A stretch of DNA of 64,000 bases. Origin: Mallotus nudiflorus. Its lineage: Eukaryota > Streptophyta > Magnoliopsida > Malpighiales > Euphorbiaceae. The notes under the pieces were generated by a model that was not told where the DNA came from, did no database searches, and saw nothing but the letters and a program-made list of their open reading frames with translations. The translations under genes and the position numbers were made by a program. The stretch is from contig CANTUR010000639.1 in NCBI GenBank assembly GCA_947683625.1, forward strand, positions 1 to 64,000, read 5' to 3'. Positions 34,732-45,401 of this stretch are shown piece after piece. Every line of letters starts with the position of its first letter. Position 1 is the stretch's first letter.

Positions 34732-36777
34732 TATAGACAGTGAGGTTTAGCACCTGCCCAAGTGTTTGGTGACCATGGCACTGTGTGGGCTCGAGGCCCA
34801 CTAGGAAATACGATATAGGTCTTAGGCCTATTCAGAGATAGGGTTGCCACCCGGATAAAAGCCGGGACACATTGTACAGCAATTGGATCCCGCAAAGGTT
34901 CCCAGAAGCCGTCATTAGAGATCAAGTTCAGAAACTGGGTATGAGCGTTTGAATGCTCACCCAACCTTGCGGTTGGCCTCCTTTTGTGTTTTGCATTTTA
35001 TTACCATTTAATTATTTAATTATCTCCTCATTTACCACATGTAATAAAATTGTCTTTGGATAATTACCAAATTTTATAATCAAGTTTGAGTTTGTACATT
35101 AGTCCAGTTTCATGCTTTTAAGTCCCAACGTTCAATAAAAAAATAAAATAAATAATAATTACAACCATACATTCAGAACAGAAAGGAGGGAAAGGATTAA
35201 GGATTACAACGCTTTTTAGCTAAGTAAACAAAATAATATATAGAAAATAAACCAAACATTTATCGAAAATAAACTAATAAAATAACATAAAAAGCAGCAA
35301 TGTACAAGGGATAACTAGCAAAGGTGACTACTCGATGACAGAAATCATCAAGTAATTCCTGCAAATAACACATAGTTAGTACTTCTATTCAAGAGAAAAA
35401 AAAATGAAATCACATATAACGATACTTACAAAAGGCTCTATAAAAGGGGGGGTTTCACATTATAAACTAAAGAAAGTATCAAATAATCAAGATTAAACAT
35501 CATCATGCAATGATACGGACATGTATTTAAGGTCGAATAATACATATCAAAGTAGACACATAACGAGCATACAAAAAAAAAAGAAAACAAACTAAACCTG
35601 TCAATGAGGCGGTCGCCTCATTAATGAGGCGGCACCTCATCAATAGGGATCCTTAATATTTCTAAGGCAAAAAAGGTATATAACACATACACAAAAGGAA
35701 GAATTCCTAGAGGCATGTTAATGGGGCGATCGCCTCATTGATGAGGTGATCGCCTTATTGACAAGGCGATCGCCTCATTGACAAGAGGCGCCGCCTCTGT
35801 GAAGGCTGAAACCGACTCTTACATGCTTAGACTTCTACTCTAAGTAACAAAACATGCATATACACACTCTATAATCATCAAACTACAACTACATACAAAA
35901 GTGTTTAAAGATCACATCAATAAAATGGGATATTGAGCAAGATAAACTAGAAATACCTAAAATATACTAATGATTTAGTTGCACACAAGCAAAAACACAT
36001 AAAATGATGAACATGTTAAGTTTGAGTGCAAGTTTCCTACCAAAATGAGAGACCCTCAGAGATGTTTTTGATCTCTACCAAAAGTAAAGATCACATCCTT
36101 GCTAGGATGTGATCTCTACTTTTGACACAAGTTTCTTCCTTCTTCTCTTAGAAAAAGTGGACCTCTTTGCTTCAATCCTCCCCCCTTTTTTGAGGATGTT
36201 TTTCTTTTCTTTTCTCTCTATCTTTTTTCTTCAGAGCTCCTCTCTCTTCTCACTAACCTCTCCCTTTTTTCTTTTTTTTTCTTTTATTCCTTAGCTTTCC
36301 CATGCCTCTAAGCCCTCTAGCCCATCATGAGCCTTTATAGCTTTTTTTCCTTCCCCAAAAATCTTTTTCTCAAGCAAGAAGCGGGTCTAGAGAGTGGGGC
36401 CCGCACCACTTGACCGTCATGATTGCAGCTGCATTAAATGCAGCTGCAAGTGGGCTGTCATAGAGGTGGCGCCTCATAGATGAGGCGATCGCCTCATTGG
36501 CAGCTGCCAAAGAGGCGATCACCTCATTACACTGAGACGATGCCCCTTTGGCCCGAGCCTGCATTAGGCCAGGCGGGCTTGGGCTAAATTTGGATAGTTG
36601 GGCTCGGTTTTGGATTTTTCAGGCTTTAGATTTTCAAGTCCACTTTTCACTAGAGATTAAGGCTTCATTCTCAAGTCCAAGTTTCACATTCTCATTATTG
36701 GGCTTGACAACGGGCCGGTTAAACTGAGCAAACCTAATTTGTCCCCTAATACGAACCGATTGAATCGGGTGTCTACA
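34732..36777 (-). repeat. 5' LTR of the Tat-like element
   Basis: It pairs with 9788-11803. Palindrome clusters are at 35600-35650, 35720-35800 and 36465-36545, better preserved than in the other LTR. The block 36480-36497 is a perfect 18-bp palindrome (ATGAGGCGATCGCCTCAT). It ends at GTCTACA (36771-36777), followed by the CATAT duplication. Confidence 0.92.
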
Positions 36778-37658
36778 CATATTATAATAATTTGATAAAA
36801 ATATTCAAATAATTTATAATCATAAAAATTCGGTTTGATTCTGTCGATTTAGTTTTTATTTAAAAAGTTTTAATTGTTTAAATTTAATTCAATTCAGTTT
36901 ATGGTTTAATTTGATTTGGTTATGATTTTATTTGGTTCAGTTAATTTAGTTCGATCAAAAAATAGCCAAAAACTATTTGAACCCACTAAATGTAACAATG
37001 TCTATGGGAAACATAAAATGACATTTAGCATTTGTTTGATTCAAATGAATTTCATAAGATTTTGTGGAATTCCTTTGCAAATCCAAGTAAATATATTTGG
37101 TTTAAAAGAAAACTTTGTAAATTCATTTTGAATTTTAACTTTTTAATTTTGTGGAATTGTTTGAAATTAAATCAATTCTTGTTAATGAAGTATGTTTGAT
37201 TTAAATGAATATAAAATTTATTTGGAAATGAGATAAATATCTTAGTGAAATTGAACTAAATAAAGGTTATTGTAAAATTTTGTTTTAACTCAATCTCATG
37301 TTTTAAAAAAATTATAATACTTACTTTTATGAAACTATCAAAATTTAATTTTTTTAAAAAATAATCCATATTTAAGCCCCTGAACTTTGACACTTTATTA
37401 TATTAAGCCTCTAAACTTTTTTTTTTATTTTAAAAGGTCCTCAAACTTTTATTTTTGTTTAGTTTGAGGACTAAATTAACAAAGCTAACGAGATTGTAAA
37501 TCAATGTTGTCAAGTGCACGTGTGATTGGTGTAAGCAACATGACGTGGACCTAGAACTCAAGTAATTGGGAAGAATGAGGATGAGTCGGATAATTAAAGT
37601 TAGTGTCATCATGTTCAGATCAAGTTACAGAGCTTTGAACATGAGAATTATGGAGTAA
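36778..37658. other. Intergenic DNA, start is older repeat continuing from 9787
   Basis: About 36783-36960 has the same GGTTTGATT/AATTCAATTCAG style as 9660-9787 and looks like the other half of the repeat into which the Tat element inserted. The rest is AT-rich with no supported gene. Confidence 0.55.
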
Positions 37659-38260
37659 GAAGGTAAAATTGTCGAAAAGGAAAAGAAAATTCAAGTTTTT
37701 AGCGAACATGACAAAGAGAAACACACAGACGATGAGAGTGAAAAGAAAGGTTTAGAAGTCATAAAGGAAGAAGACGATGGCAACGCTGATGACCACACCG
37801 ACGAGAATGCCAGTGAAAGCGAGGGTATTGAAGACAATGACGACGCTGAAAGCGAAGGCATAGAAAACAAAGACGATGATAAGGTTCAAGTTTTTCACTC
37901 CTCAGCTGGACCACCGGTTCAATTGCCAGATGATGATGATAAAGATGAAGACGACGACAACGATGAAGGTGATGACGCTAACAGCTGAGATGACAACGAT
38001 GAAGGCTTCGATGATGAGGACAACAGTGATAAGGTTCAGGTTCTTCACTCTTCCGGTGGACAGCAAGTTATTGAATGAATTAGAATCATTAAAGTAGAGA
38101 AACAAATCAATGGAAAATGAACTGAAGGAAATGCAAAAGCGATATTTAGAAATAAGTCTCAAATTTGCTTAAGTAGAAGGTGAAACACAACAGCTTGTAA
38201 TGATAGTGCGAAACTTAAAGAATGCCAAGAAAGGCAATAAACAGTGACAAAGGCAAGTAT
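37659..38260 (+). pseudogene. Gene fragments: acidic repeat region plus C-terminal coiled coil of an NT-C2/myosin-heavy-chain-like protein
   Basis: Part one (37659-37988) is an open frame of 109 codons without an ATG. It is rich in Asp and Glu and holds the motif KVQVFHSSAG, repeated downstream as KVQVLHSSGG near 38030. Part two (about 38059-38236, another frame) encodes LLNELESLK, a stop, MENELKEMQKRYLEISLKFA, a stop, then QQLVMIVRNLKNAKK. That matches the conserved C-terminus of plant coiled-coil proteins annotated as myosin heavy chain-related (NT-C2 domain). A possible acceptor (GGACAG) precedes part two. Stops show it is dead. Whether the acidic part belongs to the same parent gene is unclear. 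Confidence 0.6.
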
Positions 38261-39977
38261 TCACTAGCTTATCTATCTTTGAGTTAGGTGATGAAAATAT
38301 GCAGAACTAACATACATAATAGAGCTATGAGTTTGCAATAAAACTTCACTATTAATTTAACATATGCTGAGAGTAAAAGTGTCACATTTTGCTAACATCT
38401 TTAAAGGAGATCATAAGTTCAACCTTAATCATTGGTTTATTGTCACTGAAAATTATTTAAAGGTTTGAATGATTATGTGTTGATTCAAAACTCTACCCCT
38501 ATTAATGTTGCCACATGCATATTTGATTCTCTTGAACAGAAGAAAAGGCAAAGTAACTTCTGCTTTCTTTATGGCACCAACAAGGAAATTGTAGGAAAGG
38601 GGGTGGCAGCCAAAATGGTTCCGTAAGGATGAGGAAGTTTATTATCGTTATATAAGTGGTTACTAGGAAGAAAGAGAGAGGAAGAAATGGGATAGGACTC
38701 CAGATATTTTTCACCAAAAGAGTGATTTACCCTCCTGTTTAGTTAAAGAATAAGTTGTTTAGTCCTTGGCTTCTCTTTACATCTGTTTTTTAAATTTTTT
38801 TCATTTTTTTATTGTACTCTCTCCAATGACAAATTCATGAATATGTATCTCTATCACACAAAACAAGGCCAAGCAGAGCACACATTCTACAGTTTCAAGA
38901 TAGGTGAAGAATCGTCATACAGCCTCGCCATTCTAGTAAGTTTTTCCTACTATTTGGTTGAGAGAAAACAGTTTCCCTTTCCTTTTCTTGCCAACCAAAC
39001 AACTAATAAACTATCAAAATAATGTTATTACTGCCACAGCAACTTTTTCACTGTCGTTTACTAGTAATTTTTTTATTCAGTAAAATCTTATTATTCTACG
39101 AATTAACAACAATATTTTGTTTATTCATGAGATTATTGGCTTAGTTATGGAATTTAAAAAAAAAATCTAAACAATGAACTAAATCAGTCACACGTTCTTG
39201 TTATTTGTAAAAAAGTTGCTATCTTTTTTGTGTTTTGTTTTTGTTGTTTTTCATATCATTTTACCCATGTTTCTATTTGTGTTATCGAACAGAACTGTTG
39301 CTACTGTTTAATTATTTTATTTTGGCATAGGCTTGGAGGCAAGAGATTTAAAGGTGCACAACAAGAAAGATGATGAAACTCATCAAACATTGACCATTTG
39401 TGTCCATGCTTTTTTTGACTTAACTTATGTTTCTCCTATGGTATTCTTGTACCTCCTTAATGAATGCTATGTTCATGGTAACTGTTGTGGAATTTTCTTT
39501 TCTCTTCAAAAGCAATGGATTTTTACTGTTTTAATCCGTTCTTTTAATCACTTTTTTTAGGACAATTATGTCTGTCATAACCAATCTTTAGCCTTCGTTT
39601 ACTGATTCTATATAATTATATTTCACAAGCTCTTGTAAGGCAATAAAAAAGTTTAGAGTTCTTCAGCAACAAGTTCGTCAGGTACTAGATAATTCTCCTC
39701 AACCTAGGTCCACCACTTTCGTTATTCAATGCATGCATGTCCTACTAATTTAAGGACTGTATTCTAAAGGGTTCAGTCACTTGATTATATTTGCTCTTCG
39801 TTGTTTTCTAAAACTAGCTCCCACTTCCGAAGACACCTTGCTCTTCTGTTCTTCTTTACAAAATAAGATAATGTTCCACGTCGACATTATAAAATCCAAC
39901 TGGTATATTCAATTAACGGCGTTCTGATCTTCTTATTGTAAAAAAAAAAAAAAAAAAAGTGAACGATTCCAAGCTTC
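38261..39977. other. Intergenic region upstream of SUMO
   Basis: No recognisable gene. Short open frames (38837-39022, 39333-39560) have no domain I know and no supporting splice pattern. Confidence 0.45.
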
Positions 39978-39978
39978 A

Positions 39979-40007
39979 TGGGCTTGCAAAAACTCAAAGG
40001 TTGGGCT
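39979..40007 (+). promoter_or_regulatory. Two TGGGCT (Site II-like) elements before SUMO
   Basis: TGGGCT occurs at 39979-39984 and 40002-40007, about 115-140 bp upstream of the SUMO start codon. Site II elements are bound by TCP factors in promoters of housekeeping plant genes. Their role here is inferred from sequence and position only. Confidence 0.4.
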
Positions 40008-40121
40008 TTTTCCATATGCTAGAGCTGCTCCAATATTGGGTAAGGCTGAGCCTGAAGCAAACTAAAGACAGCAAAAACCGCAACACAGAGAGCAGAGCAC
40101 GGAAGAACAAGAGGAAGAGAA

Positions 40122-41407
40122 ATGTCGGGAGTGGCTAGTCAAACGCAAGAAGAAGACAAGAAACCCAACGATCAATCTGCTCACATCAACCTCAAAGTTA
40201 AGGGTCAGGTCTGAATTTTTTTTCTCTTCCTGATTTTTTTGTATATATATTTTTGTTTGATTTTTCTTTTTTCTTTTCTGTTTAAAACCCACGAAAGGGA
40301 TTGAAGGGCTTTGTGGGTTTTGCTTCTTGATCATGGATTTTGCTTCTCAAGTTCATTTTTCTGTTCAAAAGTTTGTGGGTTTTTTCCCTTTGATTTTGCC
40401 ACTGTAGTATTTACCGTGAATTGATGGGGGTGTTAGTTCAGTTTTTAGGCTTTTAGATTATTGAGAATTTTGTGGATTTCTATATATTGCTTACAGACAC
40501 TAACCATGCAAATCAATTCATTTTTATGAATAAAGATCCGTACATGTAAGTAGGTTTTGTGCCTGCAATTTGGGAATTGGCATGAACATGTAATTGACCT
40601 GTGTTTTCAAGGAGGTTTTGATATATATAGCTTTTGGTACAATTTGGTTATATATGGACCCTCGGAATAGTGGTATCAGCTTCATGTGTTGCAACATATT
40701 TGAGAGCAATGCTTAGAGGATTTCTTGCAAATACATGGACATTTGGTTTTGCAATTGCGAAGATGATGGAGGGTTTATTCAAAGAGTACGCTTGTTGAGA
40801 TGCTTGAAATTGTTTGTTGTATAGATTGCGATACTATAACCATAAAGCTTATATTTAATGTAATTAGATGTGCATCTTAAATTGGGGCTATTTTTGCAAG
40901 CTTGCAGGAGCAGGACGAGGATTATTCACTTTGTGGTTCCACCATTTTTGGGTTATGATGTCTTGGCTTTAAAGGCGGGGGCGCAATTTTAATAATAATT
41001 ATAGTATATTGACAATTTTGCATGTACTCTTTGCAAACTTGCTTTCTAATTGTATTTGGCTTTTTCTTTTTGTAGGATGGAAGTGAAGTGTTCTTCAGGA
41101 TCAAGAGAAGTACACAGCTGAAGAAGTTGATGAATGCTTACTGTGATCGACAATCTGTCGAATTTAACTCGATTGCCTTCCTTTTTGATGGACGTCGACT
41201 CCGAGCAGAGCAAACTCCTAATGAGGTCTCTCTCTCTCTCTCACACACACACCAAAAAAAAAAAAAAAACACATCCTCATCTTCATAATATGGATGTTCT
41301 GTTCATGGATTAACCATTTAGTATAATGCCTTATGCAGCTGGAAATGGAGGATGGGGATGAAATTGACGCTATGTTGCACCAGACTGGTGGTGCTCTTTG
41401 GAAGTAA
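40122..41407 (+). CDS. SUMO: Small ubiquitin-related modifier (plant SUMO1/2 type)
   Basis: The precursor is attached to lysines of target proteins after C-terminal trimming, by E1 (SAE), E2 (SCE1) and SUMO ligases, mainly in the nucleus. Exons are 40122-40208, 41076-41225 and 41339-41407, all with GT-AG borders and phase-0 joins, giving 101 residues. The N-terminal tail (1-19) is acidic and flexible. The beta-grasp fold follows: INLKVKGQ, then DGSEVFFRIKRSTQLKKLM, AFLFDGRRLR and EDGDEIDAMLHQTGG. The diglycine at 96-97 is the processing site and leaves a four-residue tail, ALWK. The sequence is very close to the canonical plant SUMO1/2 pattern. A possible poly(A) signal AATAAA is at 41801-41806. 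Confidence 0.97.
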
Positions 41408-42379
41408 ATTATCTGCAACTTGGTCTTAGACTATATAACCTATAGGTTACTAATAGGCATAGGTTTTAAGACATGTAATGGATATCGGCTCTTGCTGAGA
41501 CCATGGCTGTCAACTATTTTCTTGTTATAGTAGGATTCAGATTGCGAGATGTTAGATATTGGTTTTGCTGTCTAATGAGATTGCCAGGTGTGGGAAACTT
41601 GCTGTGGACCACTTCTGGCTTCCGTTAAAATCAGAATGCTCTCTCTTAGCTGCATGTTTCCCATTACTCGTCAAGATACTTCTGCAGAAGCGAAGCAAGC
41701 TAAGGATTTGAGTTTGTGCTTTGTGTTTGTGAAATGTGGATGTGAGATAGCTAAATAGTTTGGTGAATTTGGTTTTATTTATGGTAAACAAAGTTGCTTT
41801 AATAAATGGCCAAAAGGTTGAATTGGACCATTAATAATACCCAAAAATTAACATTGAATCCTAATGTTGTTTTTTTTTCTTTTTTTCCCCCACTGGAAAC
41901 TCCTTTTGTTTTTTTCAGAACTAGTTCAAAAGGGACCTTGAGCTGACTAAAATACTATGAGATGTTAGTTTACACTGACATGGACTCGTGGAGTCCACTT
42001 ATTTCCTGAGAAAAGCACTTATTTGGAATAAGTGAGATTAATCTAATTAATTAAAAACAAAAAATATTGTCTTCCCAGAAAATAAGAAACACCAACCATA
42101 TACAAGGCGCCAAAAACCAATCCCATTTTTAACAAAATATCAAATTTCGTTCACAAAAAATAGCCTGTCAAGTAAAAACGAAGTTCATTATATTTAGGAA
42201 ACGGTGAAGAGGTGCAACAAAATCTGATAAATTGTTGGTACTATTTGTCTTGTCTGGTTCTTGCTGCTGCTACAATTTATATTACAAAGAGAGCTCATCT
42301 TTTATCTTTGCTCTTGTTGCTACTACCCTCTACAGTCTACACCTCCAAGGAAGGCCACACTTCTTACATCAAGCATGCT
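41408..42379. other. SUMO 3' UTR and intergenic DNA
   Basis: The UTR probably extends to about 41820 (AATAAA at 41801-41806). Beyond it I see no gene. Confidence 0.5.
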
Positions 42380-42857
42380 CCTCAGGCTTCTCCAACCACA
42401 CGCCATTTTTGTTGTTTTGGTGCAAAACACAGCTCCAACCACATGCTATTCCTCCTAGCAAATTTGCTGGAATGAATAGTGTCCCAGCAAATTGGATGGG
42501 CACTATTCATAGTAGCAAACATTATTCCTCTTTTTCTTTAAAAAAATTACATAATAGTTCTATACTGTTACATTTCTAATATTTTAAACCAATTTCAATT
42601 GATGTTATTTTATTTCCTTTTACATTATATATAATTTGTTTACTTTTTCATTAACAAAATATCAAATTAGTTTAATGTCTTATTATTTATATAATGTAAT
42701 TTGTAAAGATGATAAAAAGTAAGATAATAAATAATAAAGAATATACAAAAAATATTTTTTTGGTATAAAAATTGATGTTATGGGTTGGAGATGAAATTAT
42801 TGTACACACATAAATTTGGTGCAAAACTTGCACCAAATTTGTATTTGGATTGGAGTC
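42380..42857. mobile_element. Candidate MITE with imperfect CTCCAAYC ends
   Basis: The left end reads CTTCTCCAACCACACGCC. The right end, reverse-complemented, reads CTCCAATCCAAATACAAA. Second, internal CTCCAACC boxes occur inside both ends, and GGTGCAAAAC is shared. No transposase is present and the AT-rich middle is MITE-like. I could not fix a target duplication. Confidence 0.35.
42812..42840. repeat. Perfect 13-bp hairpin
   Basis: AAATTTGGTGCAA and TTGCACCAAATTT are perfect inverted arms around AAC, near the right end of the candidate MITE. Confidence 0.85.
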
Positions 42858-45401
42858 ACGGCTCATGGTTTTTCTTATTTTCTACTTTTTTTTTTTTTTT
42901 TGGTTGGATGATAATAATAGAGGTATAACCAAATTAAACCGATTCACAAACTGCTCAAGATCGATTTGAAAAAAATTTAAAATTGACTCGATTATTATCA
43001 AGTCAAGCTCAATCTCTTATATATGTGACTCAATAAGTTTGCAAGTTTAATCAAATTTAATCAATTTTGTATATATTTACCATTTTACTCTTTTATTTTA
43101 ATATGATTATGAATATATCTTACTGAATTAAATTGAGTTCGAATTTGAATATTTTAAGATATATATTTTAAAAAATTTAAAAATTTTATTTAATTAATCA
43201 AGTTGAATTGAGTCAAGTTCAAGTATTGAATTATTTAATTGAGTTTAGCTCAAGGTTAAAAAAAAAAAAAATTCTATCAAATTTGAGTTAAGTCAAATTT
43301 GAATTGATATCGTGCCAACTTAACTCAGCTCGTTGTAATATTTGTTAAAAGTGTTTGGACTAATTTGTTTAATTAGTCTAAACCCAACCAAATTTAAAAT
43401 TCTTTAATTTTGTGTCTTTTATAATATTGTATTAATGTGTGTTAAAAGAAAATGTACAAAGTACGTTATTTTTCTTCAGTTTTTTGGAAACAAAAATTCC
43501 ACTTTTGAACAGAAGTATTATAACTTTTTTTTTAAGCTAATTAAAGTGACTAATTCTCTAGCGACACAATACATAATGTTCAAATCCTACTCTTTACAAT
43601 TAGATGTTCATACTTTTTGTCACATGAGTAGCCTGAGTGAAAAACATTTTTTGTGAAACTTATACTATATAAAACACTTTTTTTTTTCACAAAACAGAGG
43701 TTATATATATATATATAGGTTAATTAGAATTTGTAAGGATGACTTTTTATTTTTTATCTGGGGAGGATGAAAAAATTAATCGAATTCACAACTTTTGATA
43801 CAATAAAGCGAACCTCGTAATCTTGAATAGATAAGAGAAGCGAAGCAAGATATATATTTTTATTCCTAGCTTGCAGCAAGTAGATAGAGAGGTGGCTCTA
43901 TCTCTCTCCCTAGAGGTGGGCAATATGTTATCATAAAATATTACACCAATCTAACCTAGCTAACAAATCCAGTTCCACAATAAAATGTCAGTAACAGGGA
44001 TCACATGGGCATTAAAGCAAATCCCTCATCGACAATAAACCTTTTAAGAAAATTGAAAATCAATGGCTAAACATTGATTTTGACAAATGTTAAAAGAGTA
44101 AAGTAGTTTAGCCACAACAACATTTTCAACTCATCTTGCTAAACTACTAGAGAGGATAACACCATTAAGACTCCAGATGTGAAAGCTTCTCAACATCTCA
44201 CGTCAAAATGGCTATACATGCTATTTACATTCAAAGTTATCTATATACAATACAATTGACATATAGATCATCAGGTAAAAGAAGCCATAAGTAATTTGGG
44301 TGAAAAAAATTATGAGACTAAGAGGATGGGTACGTGGAGCACCTAAAAGATTAAAAGAATATTATATATATATATATATATAAAAAACTAAAAAAAAAAA
44401 ACGAAGGGATGAAGCTGTACATGTAGTACAATTGTTGCTGTAGAATTCGCAAGTGAGGATGCTCTCAGTTGGTTGTTCCTCCCAATTCTGTTTTAAAATT
44501 CGCCCTCTTCTGTTATCAAAGATATTTTATACAAGAAAAGAGGCTGTGTGCGTGAGAAACCTTCTATGTTTTTTGTCTGAAAAAAAAAAGATAATCTCAA
44601 CTAACGGGATTTTGCCTGCAAAACCATAAAAAACATATTCAGCTTGGCAGAATGACACAAATGTAACTATTACCAACGCAAAAGTACTGTTAAAATAGTC
44701 CTTGTCTGATAAGCATTTAATATGAGATAACCATAGCTACTTATTGTTAAGAAGATCGGTTAAATTCCAAAATTTGTGATTAAAATTTAAGCTCTCTTCA
44801 ACAATTTCTCATGTAAACAGCATACGGTATTATCCTAACAAGTAAAAATAGAAAATAATTAACACATATCTTGTCAAAAGTCTAAGCTAATTTGGCAAAA
44901 GGCCTGCAACGAGGAGTCTACAAGGTACTAGAGAATTCAGGACTAAAAATTCAATAGTATCAATATTGATCATAAAATGTAGAATAAAGGGTAAGGGAAA
45001 CTTCATTTTACTGATGTTTCATACGCAATGTTAAGTAGTGGCTATCTATTCACCCTCTTCTTGTTTTTTGGTTTATCCTTTCTCCACCAATCATTCTATC
45101 TGCACTCCTATTTACAAATTATAATGCATTCCGATGCCTAGAAATTATCCACTATATTTGCTAATAGATGGTAGACAGTCTCTTCACAAGAAAGCACTCA
45201 TTTTTATTAGGTTTTTTTTTTTTTTTTTTTTTTCTAAAAGGCAACACTGAACTCTAAAGATTGAAATATATATTTTAAACTTGTGTGCTACAAATAATCA
45301 AAATGAGTAGACTAACAAACTCATAATAAATTGCCTATCCACTGAAAAAACTATAACTTTTGTGTCCATGCAGCAATGGACTTTAGCCAATTTCCACTAT
45401 T
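42858..45401. other. Intergenic region between SUMO and the membrane-protein gene
   Basis: AT-rich. About 42950-43330 has degenerate CAAGTTGAATTGAGTCAAG-like repeat sequence, a style also seen near 58930-59290. There are (TA)n runs at about 43700-43720 and 44361-44384 and a long poly-T near 45212-45233. No supported gene. Confidence 0.45.

Larger units (their letters stand above)
9788..36777 (-). mobile_element. Tat/Ogre-like Ty3/gypsy retrotransposon, interrupted by a nested element
   Basis: The element is flanked by the 5-bp target duplication CATAT (9783-9787 and 36778-36782). Its LTRs (9788-11803 and 34732-36777) share termini of TGTAGAC/GTCTACA type on the minus strand, partly mutated to TATA. 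Gag, an aspartic protease, RT, RNase H, a second (archaeal-type) RNase H and integrase follow in Tat/Ogre order on the minus strand. Extra antisense frames sit between pol and the 3' LTR, as known for this clade. Without the nested insertion it would be about 16.7 kb. Many stops and at least one frameshift make it non-autonomous today. Confidence 0.92.

Noticed and set aside
38510..38720. Possible transposase-like frame (EIVGKGVAAKMVP)
   Set aside because: Short, broken by stops and not convincingly similar to any family I know.
42212..42579. Three overlapping plus-strand open frames with hydrophobic starts
   Set aside because: They overlap the candidate MITE, have no recognisable domain, and their compositions differ between frames as expected by chance.
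43575..43600. GTTCAAATCC resembling a tRNA B-box
   Set aside because: No A-box at the right distance and no cloverleaf could be drawn.
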